A program made the position numbers and the translations under genes. Shown here one piece after another: positions 46,504 to 55,275 of a DNA stretch of 64,000 bases; the first letter of the stretch is position 1; every line of letters begins with the position of its first letter. The stretch covers positions 55,526-119,525 of the forward strand of contig NZ_JADMKV010000005.1 in NCBI RefSeq assembly GCF_015476545.1. Reading direction: 5' to 3'. Below the pieces are notes generated by a model, which saw nothing but the letters and a program-made list of their open reading frames with translations, was not told where the DNA came from and ran no database searches. This DNA is from Methylobacter sp. BlB1 (GTDB lineage: Bacteria; Pseudomonadota; Gammaproteobacteria; Methylococcales; Methylomonadaceae).

Positions 46504-47799
46504 TTAATTTTTCAATTCGGCCAATCGCCGCTCAAGGAAACGCCGCTCGGGTTCCTGTCTGACAAGGTTTAGCGCTTGCCGGTAAGCCGCTTCGGCTTGC
46601 CCGATTCGTCCGAGCCGACGGCACAAGTCCGCTCGCGCCGAATGCGCCAGGTGATAGTCTGATAGCTCGCCGCGCGCAAGTATGGTGTCGATCAGGGCAA
46701 GACCCGCTTCCGGCCCGTCACGCATGGCTATTGCCACCGCTCGATTCAATTCAACCACTGGCGTGGGATTCGCCCATAACAACAGATCGTAAAGTCCGGC
46801 AATTTCCGGCCAGTCGGTTTCGCCGGCGTTGGGGGCCTGCGCGTGAACCGCCGCAATGGCGGCCTGCAGTGTGTAGGAACCGATGCTTTTTGATCTGAAT
46901 GCCCGCATAACCAGTTCCAACCCCTCCGTAATCTGATCTCGGTTCCAGAGCGCGCGATCCTGCTCATCCAGCAGTATCAGATCGCCATTTGCTGAAGTGC
47001 GTGCGGTGCGGCGGGAGTCATGCAGCAGCATCAGCGCCAGTAAGCCGCATGCTTCTGATTCCTCCGGCAAGAGTTCAATCAATAGTCTGCCAAGACGGAT
47101 TGCTTCTCCCGAAAGATCATACCGTGTCAGTTCAATGCCGGCCGAGGCCGAATACCCCTCGTTAAAAACCAGATAAATTATCCGCAACGCCGCATCCAAT
47201 CGGTCGGGCAAATCCTCATGACCCGGAACTTCGTAAGGAATGCGGGCATCGCGGATTTTCGCTTTGGCGCGCACAATGCGTTGCGCAACCGTTGTCGGCA
47301 CAGCAAGAAATGCGCTGGCAATTTCTTCCGTGGTAAGACCGCATACTTCGCGCAGAGTTAAAGCAACCTGCGAATCAAACGCTAAAGCCGGGTGGCTGCA
47401 GGTAAAAATGAGTCTGAGATGATCATCCTCGACGCTCTCCTCATCCCATATCGTCGTATCGTCAATGGCGGCATCGACTCGCCTGGCGGCTTCATCCAGC
47501 GCATCGAACCGGGCATTCCGACGCATATTGTCAATAGCCTTGAAACGGCCGGCTGACACCAGCCAGGCGCGGGGATTGGCCGGCACGCCATCACGCGGCC
47601 ACTGCTCCAGCGCGGCCCGGAATGCATCATGCAAAGCTTCTTCCGCAAGATCAAAGTCTCCCAACAGGCGAATCAAAGTCGCCAGTACATACCGCGACTC
47701 GGTGCGGTAAACCGCTTCCAGTGTTTTGGTCAGGTTCGATTCTGTATTTTCGTTCAAGGCGCTACCTGCTTTTAACATCTTCGACAAGCAAATAGCCAA
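46504..47799 (-). CDS. ECF42-type RNA polymerase sigma factor
   Basis: This gene encodes up to 431 residues. Sigma region 2 is YRTESRYVLATLIRLLGDFD and ALHDAFRAALEQWPRDGVPA, and region 4 is LTLREVCGLTTEEIASAFL with TTVAQRIVRAKAKIRDARI. A long C-terminal extension (about residues 190-430) of helical, TPR-like character with GYSASAGIELTRYDLSGEAI and YDLLLWANPTPVVELNRAVA is diagnostic of the ECF42 group. That group has no anti-sigma factor and accompanies DGPF proteins. The start may instead be the TTG at 47757, which has AGG upstream. Confidence 0.9.
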   Translation of the reverse strand: MAICLSKMLKAGSALNENTESNLTKTLEAVYRTESRYVLATLIRLLGDFDLAEEALHDAFRAALEQWPRDGVPANPRAWLVSAGRFKAIDNMRRNARFDALDEAARRVDAAIDDTTIWDEESVEDDHLRLIFTCSHPALAFDSQVALTLREVCGLTTEEIASAFLAVPTTVAQRIVRAKAKIRDARIPYEVPGHEDLPDRLDAALRIIYLVFNEGYSASAGIELTRYDLSGEAIRLGRLLIELLPEESEACGLLALMLLHDSRRTARTSANGDLILLDEQDRALWNRDQITEGLELVMRAFRSKSIGSYTLQAAIAAVHAQAPNAGETDWPEIAGLYDLLLWANPTPVVELNRAVAIAMRDGPEAGLALIDTILARGELSDYHLAHSARADLCRRLGRIGQAEAAYRQALNLVRQEPERRFLERRLAELKN

Positions 47800-47844
47800 T
47801 ATGTTATCGGCTTGAGAATGGCTGTCACGCCGAAATTTGAGGTA

Positions 47845-47862
47845 GGTGCGAATTCTTTCGCA
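47845..47862. promoter_or_regulatory. Hairpin upstream of the sigma gene
   Basis: GTGCGAA and TTCGCAC (7 bp stem, 4 nt loop) form an inverted repeat about 45 bp before the sigma gene and about 60 bp after the nuoN stop. It could end nuo transcription or bind a regulator of the sigma gene. Confidence 0.35.
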
Positions 47863-47921
47863 CTAAATTGTCGCAGTAAGGTTTTCGGGCCGAATGAATT
47901 CGACTCTACAATTCAGCTTTG

Positions 47922-49358
47922 TTAAACCCCATGAATCAGGCTCATCAGATGTATGGGATCAACACCTAGCCAGACCAGCAGAAGTGTCAACAAGACCAGC
48001 GCCGCTAAGGACATCCTGGCCAAAGCCGCTTCACGACCAGCTTGACTACCCGATTCCTGGCTAATCGACATGACCACAATAACCCTCAGGTAGTAATAAA
48101 GCCCCAGGCCGCTGCCGATAATCAGCACAAGCAGCATTCCCCACAGTTGAGCATCGGCGCCGGCCGCGAAAATATAGAATTTGCCGATAAAGCCGGCCGT
48201 CAGCGGGATGCCGGCCAGCGACAGCAGCATGAATGTGAAAACCGTCGCCAACCCCGGCCGGCGCCAGAAAAGCCCTCGATAGCTCGACAGTTCCACCGCC
48301 TCTGACTGCGGCGTAGACAGAAGCGATACAACGCCGAAAGCGCCCAATGTAGTCATGAAATAAGCGACCAGATAAAAAATCACGGATTCGACGACGAAGT
48401 CCGACTCGATGCCGCCGCCGGCGATAAAAGCGATCAGCAGATAACCCATGTGCGCGATGGATGAATAGGCCAGCATGCGCTTGACGTTATCCTGCAGCAG
48501 CGCCAGCACATTACCGAGCAGGATGGACAGGACAGCCATGACGGTGATAACCGTCATCATCGAAACATAGGAATAACCGCCGCCGCTGAGGAAAAAACGC
48601 AGCAACAGGAGGAAAACGGCGCCTTTCGAAACCGTGGCGATAAAAGCCGTGACAGGCGCCGGTGCACCTTCATAGACATCCGGCGTCCACATGTGGAACG
48701 GCGCCAGCGACAGCTTGAAACCAACCCCGGCCACGATGAAGACGATGCCCGTCAAGACCATGGCATTAAATATTTCCTGCTCGGCCAGATACTGTTCGAT
48801 GCCGCTGAAGCTGAGCTGCCCGCATTCTGAATAGATCAGCGCCATGCCCATCAGCAACAAGGCGGAGGATACGCCCGACAAAACCAGATATTTGGTCGCG
48901 GCTTCCAGTGATCGCGATTGCCCCAGCGCATAACCGACCAGCACGAACAAAGATACGCTGAGCGTTTCCAGGCCAATGAAAAAAGTGGCGAAATGGCTCG
49001 CCGTCACCAGCACGCAGCCGCCCAACAGCGCAGTCAGTATCAGAAACAGCAACTCCTCGTTCTCGCCTTCGCGATCCTTGAAATAGTCGTAACAAAAGAC
49101 AATAACAACCAAGCCTGCCAGCAACAACAGTGCCATAGCGAAAAGACCGTAGGCATCCATCCGGACAAGAGACGTCACATAAACAGGACTTTGCTGCCCT
49201 GCCGCCATCAATGCCAGCAGGGAAACAAGAATACCAAGGCCGGCCACCAGGCAGGTCAGCGCGAAATCGCGCCTGATGGCGATAGTCAGCATTACGATCA
49301 CCGCCGATGTGGCAATGCAGATAACGGGCAAAAAAGCGATCAATTGGCTACTGTTCAT
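47922..49358 (-). CDS. nuoN: NADH-quinone oxidoreductase subunit N
   Basis: This gene encodes 478 residues with about 14 membrane helices. It is an antiporter-like proton-pumping subunit of respiratory complex I. LVLSGVSSALLLMGMALIYS, GFKLSLAPFHMWTPDVYEGAPAP (split at the conserved KxxxxPFHxWxPD motif) and AYSSIAHMGYLLIA are characteristic. It is the last gene of the operon and overlaps nuoM by 11 nt. Confidence 0.96.
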   Translation of the reverse strand: MNSSQLIAFLPVICIATSAVIVMLTIAIRRDFALTCLVAGLGILVSLLALMAAGQQSPVYVTSLVRMDAYGLFAMALLLLAGLVVIVFCYDYFKDREGENEELLFLILTALLGGCVLVTASHFATFFIGLETLSVSLFVLVGYALGQSRSLEAATKYLVLSGVSSALLLMGMALIYSECGQLSFSGIEQYLAEQEIFNAMVLTGIVFIVAGVGFKLSLAPFHMWTPDVYEGAPAPVTAFIATVSKGAVFLLLLRFFLSGGGYSYVSMMTVITVMAVLSILLGNVLALLQDNVKRMLAYSSIAHMGYLLIAFIAGGGIESDFVVESVIFYLVAYFMTTLGAFGVVSLLSTPQSEAVELSSYRGLFWRRPGLATVFTFMLLSLAGIPLTAGFIGKFYIFAAGADAQLWGMLLVLIIGSGLGLYYYLRVIVVMSISQESGSQAGREAALARMSLAALVLLTLLLVWLGVDPIHLMSLIHGV

Positions 49359-50835
49359 CGGTCGATCCCGTAAAGGCAGAACTTTGCATGGCCTGTTGCA
49401 ACGAGGGCTCCGTTGTCTCCAACACCTTATGAGGATGCAGCCCCAGCCAGATGCTGGCGACTACCAGCAGGCCCATGGCGATTATGTCCCGGCGGCTGAA
49501 ATCGGCTATAGGGTGCGGCAACCGCAAGGGGCCATAAAAAGCTTTCTGTATAATGATCAAGGCATAAACCGGAGAAAGAATCATGACCAGCGCTGCCAGT
49601 GCCATCAATAGCATGTTGACCTTGAAAGCGCCCAGCAATACCAGAAATTCACCCAGGAAATTGCCCAACCCCGGCAAGCCCAGCGAAGCGATGGCGAAGA
49701 ACAGGGCCATAGCCGACAAATGCGGCACGGCGGTCCAAAGCCCGCCCATGTTGCCCATCTGGCGCGTATGCAAACGCTCCTGCAGGGAGCCGGCGATCAT
49801 GAACAGGGCCGCTGCGCTGATGCCGTGCGCCAGCATGGTCATAACCGCCCCTTGCAATGCCAGCAAATCCCAGGCAAACACGCCCAACAATACAAAACCC
49901 ATGTGGCTGACGCTGGTATAGGCGATCAATCGTTTCAGATCGGATTGCGCGAATGCCATCATGGCCGCATAGAGCACGCTGATGGCACCCAATGTCATCG
50001 CAATCGGCGCAAACTGATGCGATGCTTCGGGAAACAGCGGCACGACAAAACGCAGCAAGCCATAAGCGCCGGTTTTCAGCATGACGCCGGCCAGGATCAC
50101 ACTGCCGCCGGTCGGCGCCTGCGTATGCGCATCCGGCAGCCAGGTATGGAACGGCACCGACGGCAACTTGACCGTAAATGCGACAAAAAAGCCCAGCATC
50201 AGCCAGAATGCCACCTCCGCATCAAGGGGCATGCCCAAAAGCTTAAAATAATCGAAGCTGTAAACGCCTGTGTATCCATGGTAAATCAGCCCCAATACTA
50301 TGATGGCCGTCAGCATCAGCAGGCCGCTTACCTGCGTAAAAATCACGAATTTGATGGCTGCCGCAGTGCGGTCTTCATGCCCCCAGATACTGATCAGAAA
50401 GTACATCGGGATGATCATGACCTCCCAGCTGAAAAAGAACAGGAACAGATCCAGCGCCAGAAAGACACCTACGGTACCGGCCAGACACATCAATAAATTG
50501 AAGTAAAAGAACCCCTGCCGATGCCTGATCTCGGTCCAGGAACTGCTGACCGCCATGAATCCAAGCACAACAGTTAGCATGACCAGCGATAGGCTAAGCC
50601 CGTCCATGGCCAGGTGAAAACCGATGCCGAAACGCGAAATCCACGGCCACTTCAAATCGGCTATCCAGACCGATGATTGATCGGCAGTCAGCGCATACTG
50701 TAACAGCACGAGCACAAACTCCAGCGCCAGCGCCGCCAAGGCAGTCCAGCGCGGAGCTGCGGGATGCCAACGCCCGGAAATAAAAGCCGCCAGTCCGCCA
50801 AAAAACAAAACGGCAATCAGCGCCAGCAGCATCAT
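49348..50835 (-). CDS. nuoM: NADH-quinone oxidoreductase subunit M
   Basis: This gene encodes 495 residues, an antiporter-like membrane subunit. FSWEVMIIPMYFLISIWG with the essential glutamate, KLPSVPFHTWLPDAHTQAP, and LKRLIAYTSVSHMGFVLLG are typical. It overlaps nuoL by 4 nt and nuoN by 11 nt. Confidence 0.97.
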   Translation of the reverse strand: MMLLALIAVLFFGGLAAFISGRWHPAAPRWTALAALALEFVLVLLQYALTADQSSVWIADLKWPWISRFGIGFHLAMDGLSLSLVMLTVVLGFMAVSSSWTEIRHRQGFFYFNLLMCLAGTVGVFLALDLFLFFFSWEVMIIPMYFLISIWGHEDRTAAAIKFVIFTQVSGLLMLTAIIVLGLIYHGYTGVYSFDYFKLLGMPLDAEVAFWLMLGFFVAFTVKLPSVPFHTWLPDAHTQAPTGGSVILAGVMLKTGAYGLLRFVVPLFPEASHQFAPIAMTLGAISVLYAAMMAFAQSDLKRLIAYTSVSHMGFVLLGVFAWDLLALQGAVMTMLAHGISAAALFMIAGSLQERLHTRQMGNMGGLWTAVPHLSAMALFFAIASLGLPGLGNFLGEFLVLLGAFKVNMLLMALAALVMILSPVYALIIIQKAFYGPLRLPHPIADFSRRDIIAMGLLVVASIWLGLHPHKVLETTEPSLQQAMQSSAFTGSTDEQ

Positions 50836-52658
50836 GACAGCAGTCCTATCACAATGATCAGTACAGCGCCCCAGCCCATCGATGCCGCATACCAGCGCAG
50901 CCGCCCGATCTGCGAAGCGCTGGCCAGGTAATGGAGATTCAGGCTGCGCCTGGCTATGGCGGCATAGCCCGCATCCACCACATCATTTTTATTCAATCCG
51001 GCAATGGCTTTGAAAGGCCGTATCAGCACTGCGTTATAAAGGCTATCCAGCCCCCAACCGCTAAACCACCAGCGCTGCAGACCTTGCATCCATCTGGAGG
51101 AAACCAGCCTCTGCGCCGAAAAAGTGCCGATCAGGTAAAACAGTGCCGCGATTACCAGACCGACCACCGGCGCGGCAATGGTCAGGCCGCACACGGCATC
51201 GCAACCTTGATGAACCTGAATGGCTTCGGGAAACACCGAGCCCAGCGGTATTCTCAGCAATCCTCCCAACAACGCCAGCGTGCTCAATACAATCAGCGGC
51301 AGCGCCATGCGCCAGCCGATGCCCTGCTCGACTTCATGACGTTCGGGCCCGAAAAACACCACGAACACCAACCGAAAACTGTATATGCCCGTGATCAGCG
51401 CGCCAAGACAAGCAGCCGCCCACAGGCCGGGCGAGACTGCGAAAGCCTCCAGCAGAATATCGTGCTTGCTGTAATAGCCGGACGTAAGCGGCAGCGCGGC
51501 CAGTGCGGCGCTGCCGATCATAAAGCTCCAGAAAGCGACCGGCATGGCTTTGCGCAGGCCGCCCATGCGGAAAATATTGTGCTCATGATGGAAGCAGAAA
51601 ATAACCGCGCCAGCAGCCAGGAACAGCAGGGCCTTAAAGAAAGCATGCGTCATCAGATGAAAAATGGCCGCCGACCAGGCGCCGACGCCCAGCGCCAGAA
51701 ACATATAACCGATCTGGCTGATCGTCGAATAAGCCAGGATGCGCTTGATGTCGGTCTGAACCAGCGCCGAGCAGCCAGCCATCAACAACGTTATCGTGCC
51801 GACCAGCGCAACGGCATACTGCACGGCAGGCGCCAGTATAAACAGATCATGCATCCTAGCGATCAGGTAAACGCCAGCCGTCACCATGGTCGCGGCATGG
51901 ATCAGTGCGCTGACCGGTGTGGGGCCGGCCATCGCATCCGGCAGCCAGGTTTGCAGCGGCAACTGCGCAGACTTGCCGACCGCGCCGCCCAGCAGTAGCG
52001 CCGAGGCTGCAACAGGCAGCCAGCTTCCTTCCTGCCATTGCCCTGAAGCCCGTAAGACAGATTGAATATCCAGCGTATGCAGTTGCGTAAACAGCAGGAA
52101 CAGGCCGATCGCCAGCGATGTGTCGCCGACCCGCGTCATCACGAAGGCCTTGCGCGCCGCATAGCCGTTGTCCGGATTCTCATACCAGAAGCCGATCAAC
52201 AGATAACTGCCAAGCCCTACGCCTTCCCAGCCCAGATAGAGCATTACCAAATTGTCCGCCAGCACCAGCACCAGCATGGCGCCGACAAACAGATTCATGT
52301 AGGCGAAAAAGCGTGCATAACTGACATCATCAGCCATGAAGTCGGCCGAGTAAAGATGGATCAAAAAACCGATGCCTGTCACGACGAACAACATCGTGAC
52401 GGACAGGGCATCCAGATAAAAGCCGAAAGGCAGCGACAAGTCACCGATAACCATCCACGAGCCCAGGACCAACCGGTAAGGCTGCTGATCGCCAGCCAGA
52501 AACGCGGCACCGACCAGCGCTGCTAAAATAGCTGACAGGCCGACAGAGCCGACTCCTACCCAGGCCACCGCCGATCTGGGCAATTTTTCACCGGCCAATG
52601 CCAGGATCAAAAATCCGAGCAGAGGCAACAACGGCGCCAGCCAAAGCCATTCAATCAC
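50832..52658 (-). CDS. nuoL: NADH-quinone oxidoreductase subunit L
   Basis: This gene encodes 608 residues, the largest antiporter-like subunit with the long lateral helix at its C-terminus. LYLGWEGVGLGSYLLIGFW, KSAQLPLQTWLPDAMAGPTP and IKRILAYSTISQIGYMFLAL match NuoL. Its ATG follows AGGAGG closely. A 316 bp repeat-bearing gap separates it from nuoK, whereas other nuo genes are tightly packed. Confidence 0.97.
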   Translation of the reverse strand: MIEWLWLAPLLPLLGFLILALAGEKLPRSAVAWVGVGSVGLSAILAALVGAAFLAGDQQPYRLVLGSWMVIGDLSLPFGFYLDALSVTMLFVVTGIGFLIHLYSADFMADDVSYARFFAYMNLFVGAMLVLVLADNLVMLYLGWEGVGLGSYLLIGFWYENPDNGYAARKAFVMTRVGDTSLAIGLFLLFTQLHTLDIQSVLRASGQWQEGSWLPVAASALLLGGAVGKSAQLPLQTWLPDAMAGPTPVSALIHAATMVTAGVYLIARMHDLFILAPAVQYAVALVGTITLLMAGCSALVQTDIKRILAYSTISQIGYMFLALGVGAWSAAIFHLMTHAFFKALLFLAAGAVIFCFHHEHNIFRMGGLRKAMPVAFWSFMIGSAALAALPLTSGYYSKHDILLEAFAVSPGLWAAACLGALITGIYSFRLVFVVFFGPERHEVEQGIGWRMALPLIVLSTLALLGGLLRIPLGSVFPEAIQVHQGCDAVCGLTIAAPVVGLVIAALFYLIGTFSAQRLVSSRWMQGLQRWWFSGWGLDSLYNAVLIRPFKAIAGLNKNDVVDAGYAAIARRSLNLHYLASASQIGRLRWYAASMGWGAVLIIVIGLLS

Positions 52659-52974
52659 CTGTCCTCCTTAATAAATTAAATGATTTTCTGCACCATGCAC
52701 CGCCGCTTTTAACGACGGTAGGCTGGGTTAATAAACCCAGCCATTCGAAACCATCCATGCCGGGTTTCCGCTAAAGCTCCAACCCAGCCTACACGTGTTG
52801 TAGGGTACGCACCGCGTACCTTTTTAAAGTCTTGATGAGCCGAAAAACTTTGAAAAAAGGTATGCGATGCATACCCTACAAAGCTTCATGCTCTCGATTG
52901 CTGTTCCAGGCGCAATTCTACCTCCCCCCTGAGGCGTTCATGTCCTTCGCGGTTAAATCGATACCCTCAATTCC
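52659..52974. repeat. REP-like palindromic repeats between nuoK and nuoL
   Basis: The gap holds two nested inverted-repeat systems. The first is GTAGGCTGGGTT at 52718-52729 with AACCCAGCCTAC at 52781-52792, a perfect 12 bp match, plus a local GGCTGGGTT/AACCCAGCC hairpin. The second is TTGTAGGGTACGC at 52798-52810 and GCATACCCTACAA at 52869-52881, imperfect. They resemble interspersed TGTAGGGT/GGCTGGGTT palindromes scattered in gammaproteobacterial genomes. No gene is visible. Confidence 0.75.
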
Positions 52975-53283
52975 CTACCCTTTCATCTCATCCACCGCAT
53001 CCGCATCCAATGTACGAAAACGATGAAAGACCTGCATGACCAATCCGAGGCCGACGCCGACTTCCGCGGCGGCCAGGGTCAGGATCAGCAGAAACATGAT
53101 CTGCCCGTCCGCCTGTCCCCAGCGCGACCCGGCCACGACAAACGCCAGACCTGCCGCATTGAACATGATTTCCAATGACATCAGGATGAAAATCAGATTG
53201 CGCCGCACCAGCACGCCGACCAGTCCCAGCGCAAACAGCACGGCGGATAACGACAATCCATACGCCATTGGAATTCCACTCAT
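52975..53283 (-). CDS. nuoK: NADH-quinone oxidoreductase subunit K
   Basis: This gene encodes 102 residues with three membrane helices. [20 protein letters not shown] carries the conserved glutamate, and [19 protein letters not shown] the second one. Its ATG overlaps the nuoJ stop as ATGA. A longer open frame through here in the same register overlaps nuoJ and is not the gene. Confidence 0.96.
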   Translation of the reverse strand: MSGIPMAYGLSLSAVLFALGLVGVLVRRNLIFILMSLEIMFNAAGLAFVVAGSRWGQADGQIMFLLILTLAAAEVGVGLGLVMQVFHRFRTLDADAVDEMKG

Positions 53284-53786
53284 AGCACTCTCCTTTTTGC
53301 CATCAAAGGCTTGCCGAGATGATAGGCGCCTACTAATCCAGCCAGCAGCAGCATCGACGCCAGTTCTACGGCCAGCAGATAAGGCCCGTACAAGGCTATC
53401 CCGACTTGCTTGGAGTTCACCAGTTGTCCGGTTCCTGCATCGTTGCCGGCAATCACCACGAGCACTTCTGCAAACAGAATCAACGCCAGTATCGAGGGAC
53501 CTATCCAGATGCCCGGCGTCAGCCAGGCGCGCTCCTGGCTCGTGGTTTTCTCGCCCTGATTGAGCATCATGATCACGAAGACGAACATGACCATAATAGC
53601 GCCGGCGTAAATGATCACTTCCAGCACGGCGGCGAAATGTGCGCCCAGCAGAAAAAACAGAACACCCACGGCCAGCAGCGACAAAATCAGGTAAAGCAGG
53701 CCATGCACGGCATTCAGTTGCGTGAGCATCATGACCGTGGCAAAAATGGCAACAGCCGATGAGATAGAGAACAATACCATTTCCAT
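53280..53786 (-). CDS. nuoJ: NADH-quinone oxidoreductase subunit J
   Basis: This gene encodes 168 residues. [17 protein letters not shown] start (here [20 protein letters not shown]), [20 protein letters not shown] and IMMLNQGE match NuoJ, a five-helix membrane subunit lining the quinone-to-proton path. It lies 10 nt after nuoI. Confidence 0.95.
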   Translation of the reverse strand: MEMVLFSISSAVAIFATVMMLTQLNAVHGLLYLILSLLAVGVLFFLLGAHFAAVLEVIIYAGAIMVMFVFVIMMLNQGEKTTSQERAWLTPGIWIGPSILALILFAEVLVVIAGNDAGTGQLVNSKQVGIALYGPYLLAVELASMLLLAGLVGAYHLGKPLMAKRRVL

Positions 53787-53796
53787 TTAACACTCC

Positions 53797-54312
53797 TTAT
53801 GGCAACAATGTTTTAACATCGACAGGCGGCGCCTCGTTTTCGGCCTGCCCCTTGCCCTTGCCGCCGACCGACATGCCGGCCACGCGGTAAAAATTGTAAT
53901 CGTGATACTTGCCCGTGCCGTCGATCAGTAAATGTTCTTTTTCATAAACCATGTTCTGGCGGTCGTATTCGCACATTTCGAAATCCGGCGTCAGTTGAAT
54001 CGCATAGGTCGGGCAAGCTTCCTCGCAAAAGCCGCACATGATGCAGCGGGAAAAATTGATGCGGAAAAATGACGGATACCAGCGCCCGCTCTCGTCCTCG
54101 GCTTTCTGCAGCGCGATGCAGTCTACCGGACAGGCGACGGCGCACAGATTGCAGGCCACACAACGCTCCTCGCCATCCGGATCGCGCGTCAGCACGATGC
54201 GTCCCCGGTAACGTGGATACAACTCCCGCTTCTGCTCGGGGTATTCGATCGTATCGGGCTTGGTGAAGGTGTGCGTCAGGACTTCCCATAATGTGCGTAA
54301 TTGGCTGAACAT
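53797..54312 (-). CDS. nuoI: NADH-quinone oxidoreductase subunit I
   Basis: This gene encodes 171 residues and binds two 4Fe-4S clusters. [16 protein letters not shown] and [16 protein letters not shown] give the two CxxCxxCxxxCP motifs. An N-terminal amphipathic helix ([15 protein letters not shown]) docks it to the membrane arm. It relays electrons to the N2 cluster in NuoB. Confidence 0.97.
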   Translation of the reverse strand: MFSQLRTLWEVLTHTFTKPDTIEYPEQKRELYPRYRGRIVLTRDPDGEERCVACNLCAVACPVDCIALQKAEDESGRWYPSFFRINFSRCIMCGFCEEACPTYAIQLTPDFEMCEYDRQNMVYEKEHLLIDGTGKYHDYNFYRVAGMSVGGKGKGQAENEAPPVDVKTLLP

Positions 54313-54321
54313 GATCTCCCC

Positions 54322-55275
54322 TTATACGCTGTAAAGCGCCACGGCGCCGGTCACGAGCAGATTCAATAAAGCCGCCGGCAGCATGACTTTCCAGCCGAAG
54401 CTCATAAGCTGGTCATAGCGCGGCCGCGGCAGCGATCCGCGCACCAGAATGAAGAACAGGATGCCGATAGCGGTTTTCAGGCAGAACCAGACCAACGGCG
54501 GCAGCCAGGGCCCCAACCAGCCGCCGAAGAATAACGTCACGATCATGGCGGACGCGAGGGTAATGCCTAGATATTCACCGACGAAAAACATGCCGAATTT
54601 CATGCCCGAATACTCGGTATGAAAACCGGCAATCAGCTCCTGCTCCGCTTCCGGCAAATCGAACGGTGCCCGGCGGCTTTCAGCGATGGCCGCGACCATA
54701 AACACGACGAAGCCGGCAAATTGGGGCAAAATGAACCAACCGTCACGCTGGGCCTCGACGATCTCACGCAGGTTGAATGTACCGGCCAGCATGACCACGC
54801 CCATGATGGAAATGCCCATGAACACTTCGTAGCTGACGGTCTGGGCCGCAGCGCGCAGACTGCCCAGTAGCGAATATTTGTTGTTGGAGGCATAGCCTGC
54901 CAGCACGACGCTATAAACGGCCAGAGACGTCAATGCCAGAAAATAGAGCAATCCGAAATTGAAATCGATAATGCCGACGCCCGGCGCGAACGGAATCACG
55001 GCAAAACCGGTCAGCATGGTAATGAAGACAATCGTGGGCGCCAGAACAAACACCAGTTTGTCGGCAAAAGGCGGAATCCAGTCTTCCTTGAAGAACATCT
55101 TGATCATGTCCGCCGCGACCTGAAGCAGCCCCAGAGGGCCGACCCGGTTCGGACCGAGCCGGTCCTGCCAGACAGCCAGCAATCTGCGCTCGACCCAGAT
55201 CAGTATCGCCGCCACGAAAATCGTCGACAGCAGGATGCCGATGATATCCGCAGCGCCGCCCAACCCGGCATTCAT
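54322..55275 (-). CDS. nuoH: NADH-quinone oxidoreductase subunit H
   Basis: This gene encodes 317 residues and closes the quinone chamber. [38 protein letters not shown] and [20 protein letters not shown] are diagnostic. The start at 55275 has GGAGGAG upstream and overlaps the nuoG stop as ATGA; an upstream extension of 18 codons is unlikely. Confidence 0.97.
   Translation of the reverse strand: MNAGLGGAADIIGILLSTIFVAAILIWVERRLLAVWQDRLGPNRVGPLGLLQVAADMIKMFFKEDWIPPFADKLVFVLAPTIVFITMLTGFAVIPFAPGVGIIDFNFGLLYFLALTSLAVYSVVLAGYASNNKYSLLGSLRAAAQTVSYEVFMGISIMGVVMLAGTFNLREIVEAQRDGWFILPQFAGFVVFMVAAIAESRRAPFDLPEAEQELIAGFHTEYSGMKFGMFFVGEYLGITLASAMIVTLFFGGWLGPWLPPLVWFCLKTAIGILFFILVRGSLPRPRYDQLMSFGWKVMLPAALLNLLVTGAVALYSV

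Noticed and set aside
47760..47786. A fourth TGTCGA site at the start of the sigma gene (autoregulation)
   Set aside because: TGTCGA is present, but 17 nt downstream the sequence is AGCG instead of CGAC, and the site lies inside the open frame.
49276..52526. Long plus-strand frames opposite nuoL, nuoM and nuoN
   Set aside because: They are rich in Gln, His and Arg, typical antisense shadows of membrane-protein genes.
52975..53793. A 272-residue protein covering nuoK and nuoJ
   Set aside because: Its first part is an out-of-frame reading of nuoJ; only the last 102 codons are nuoK.
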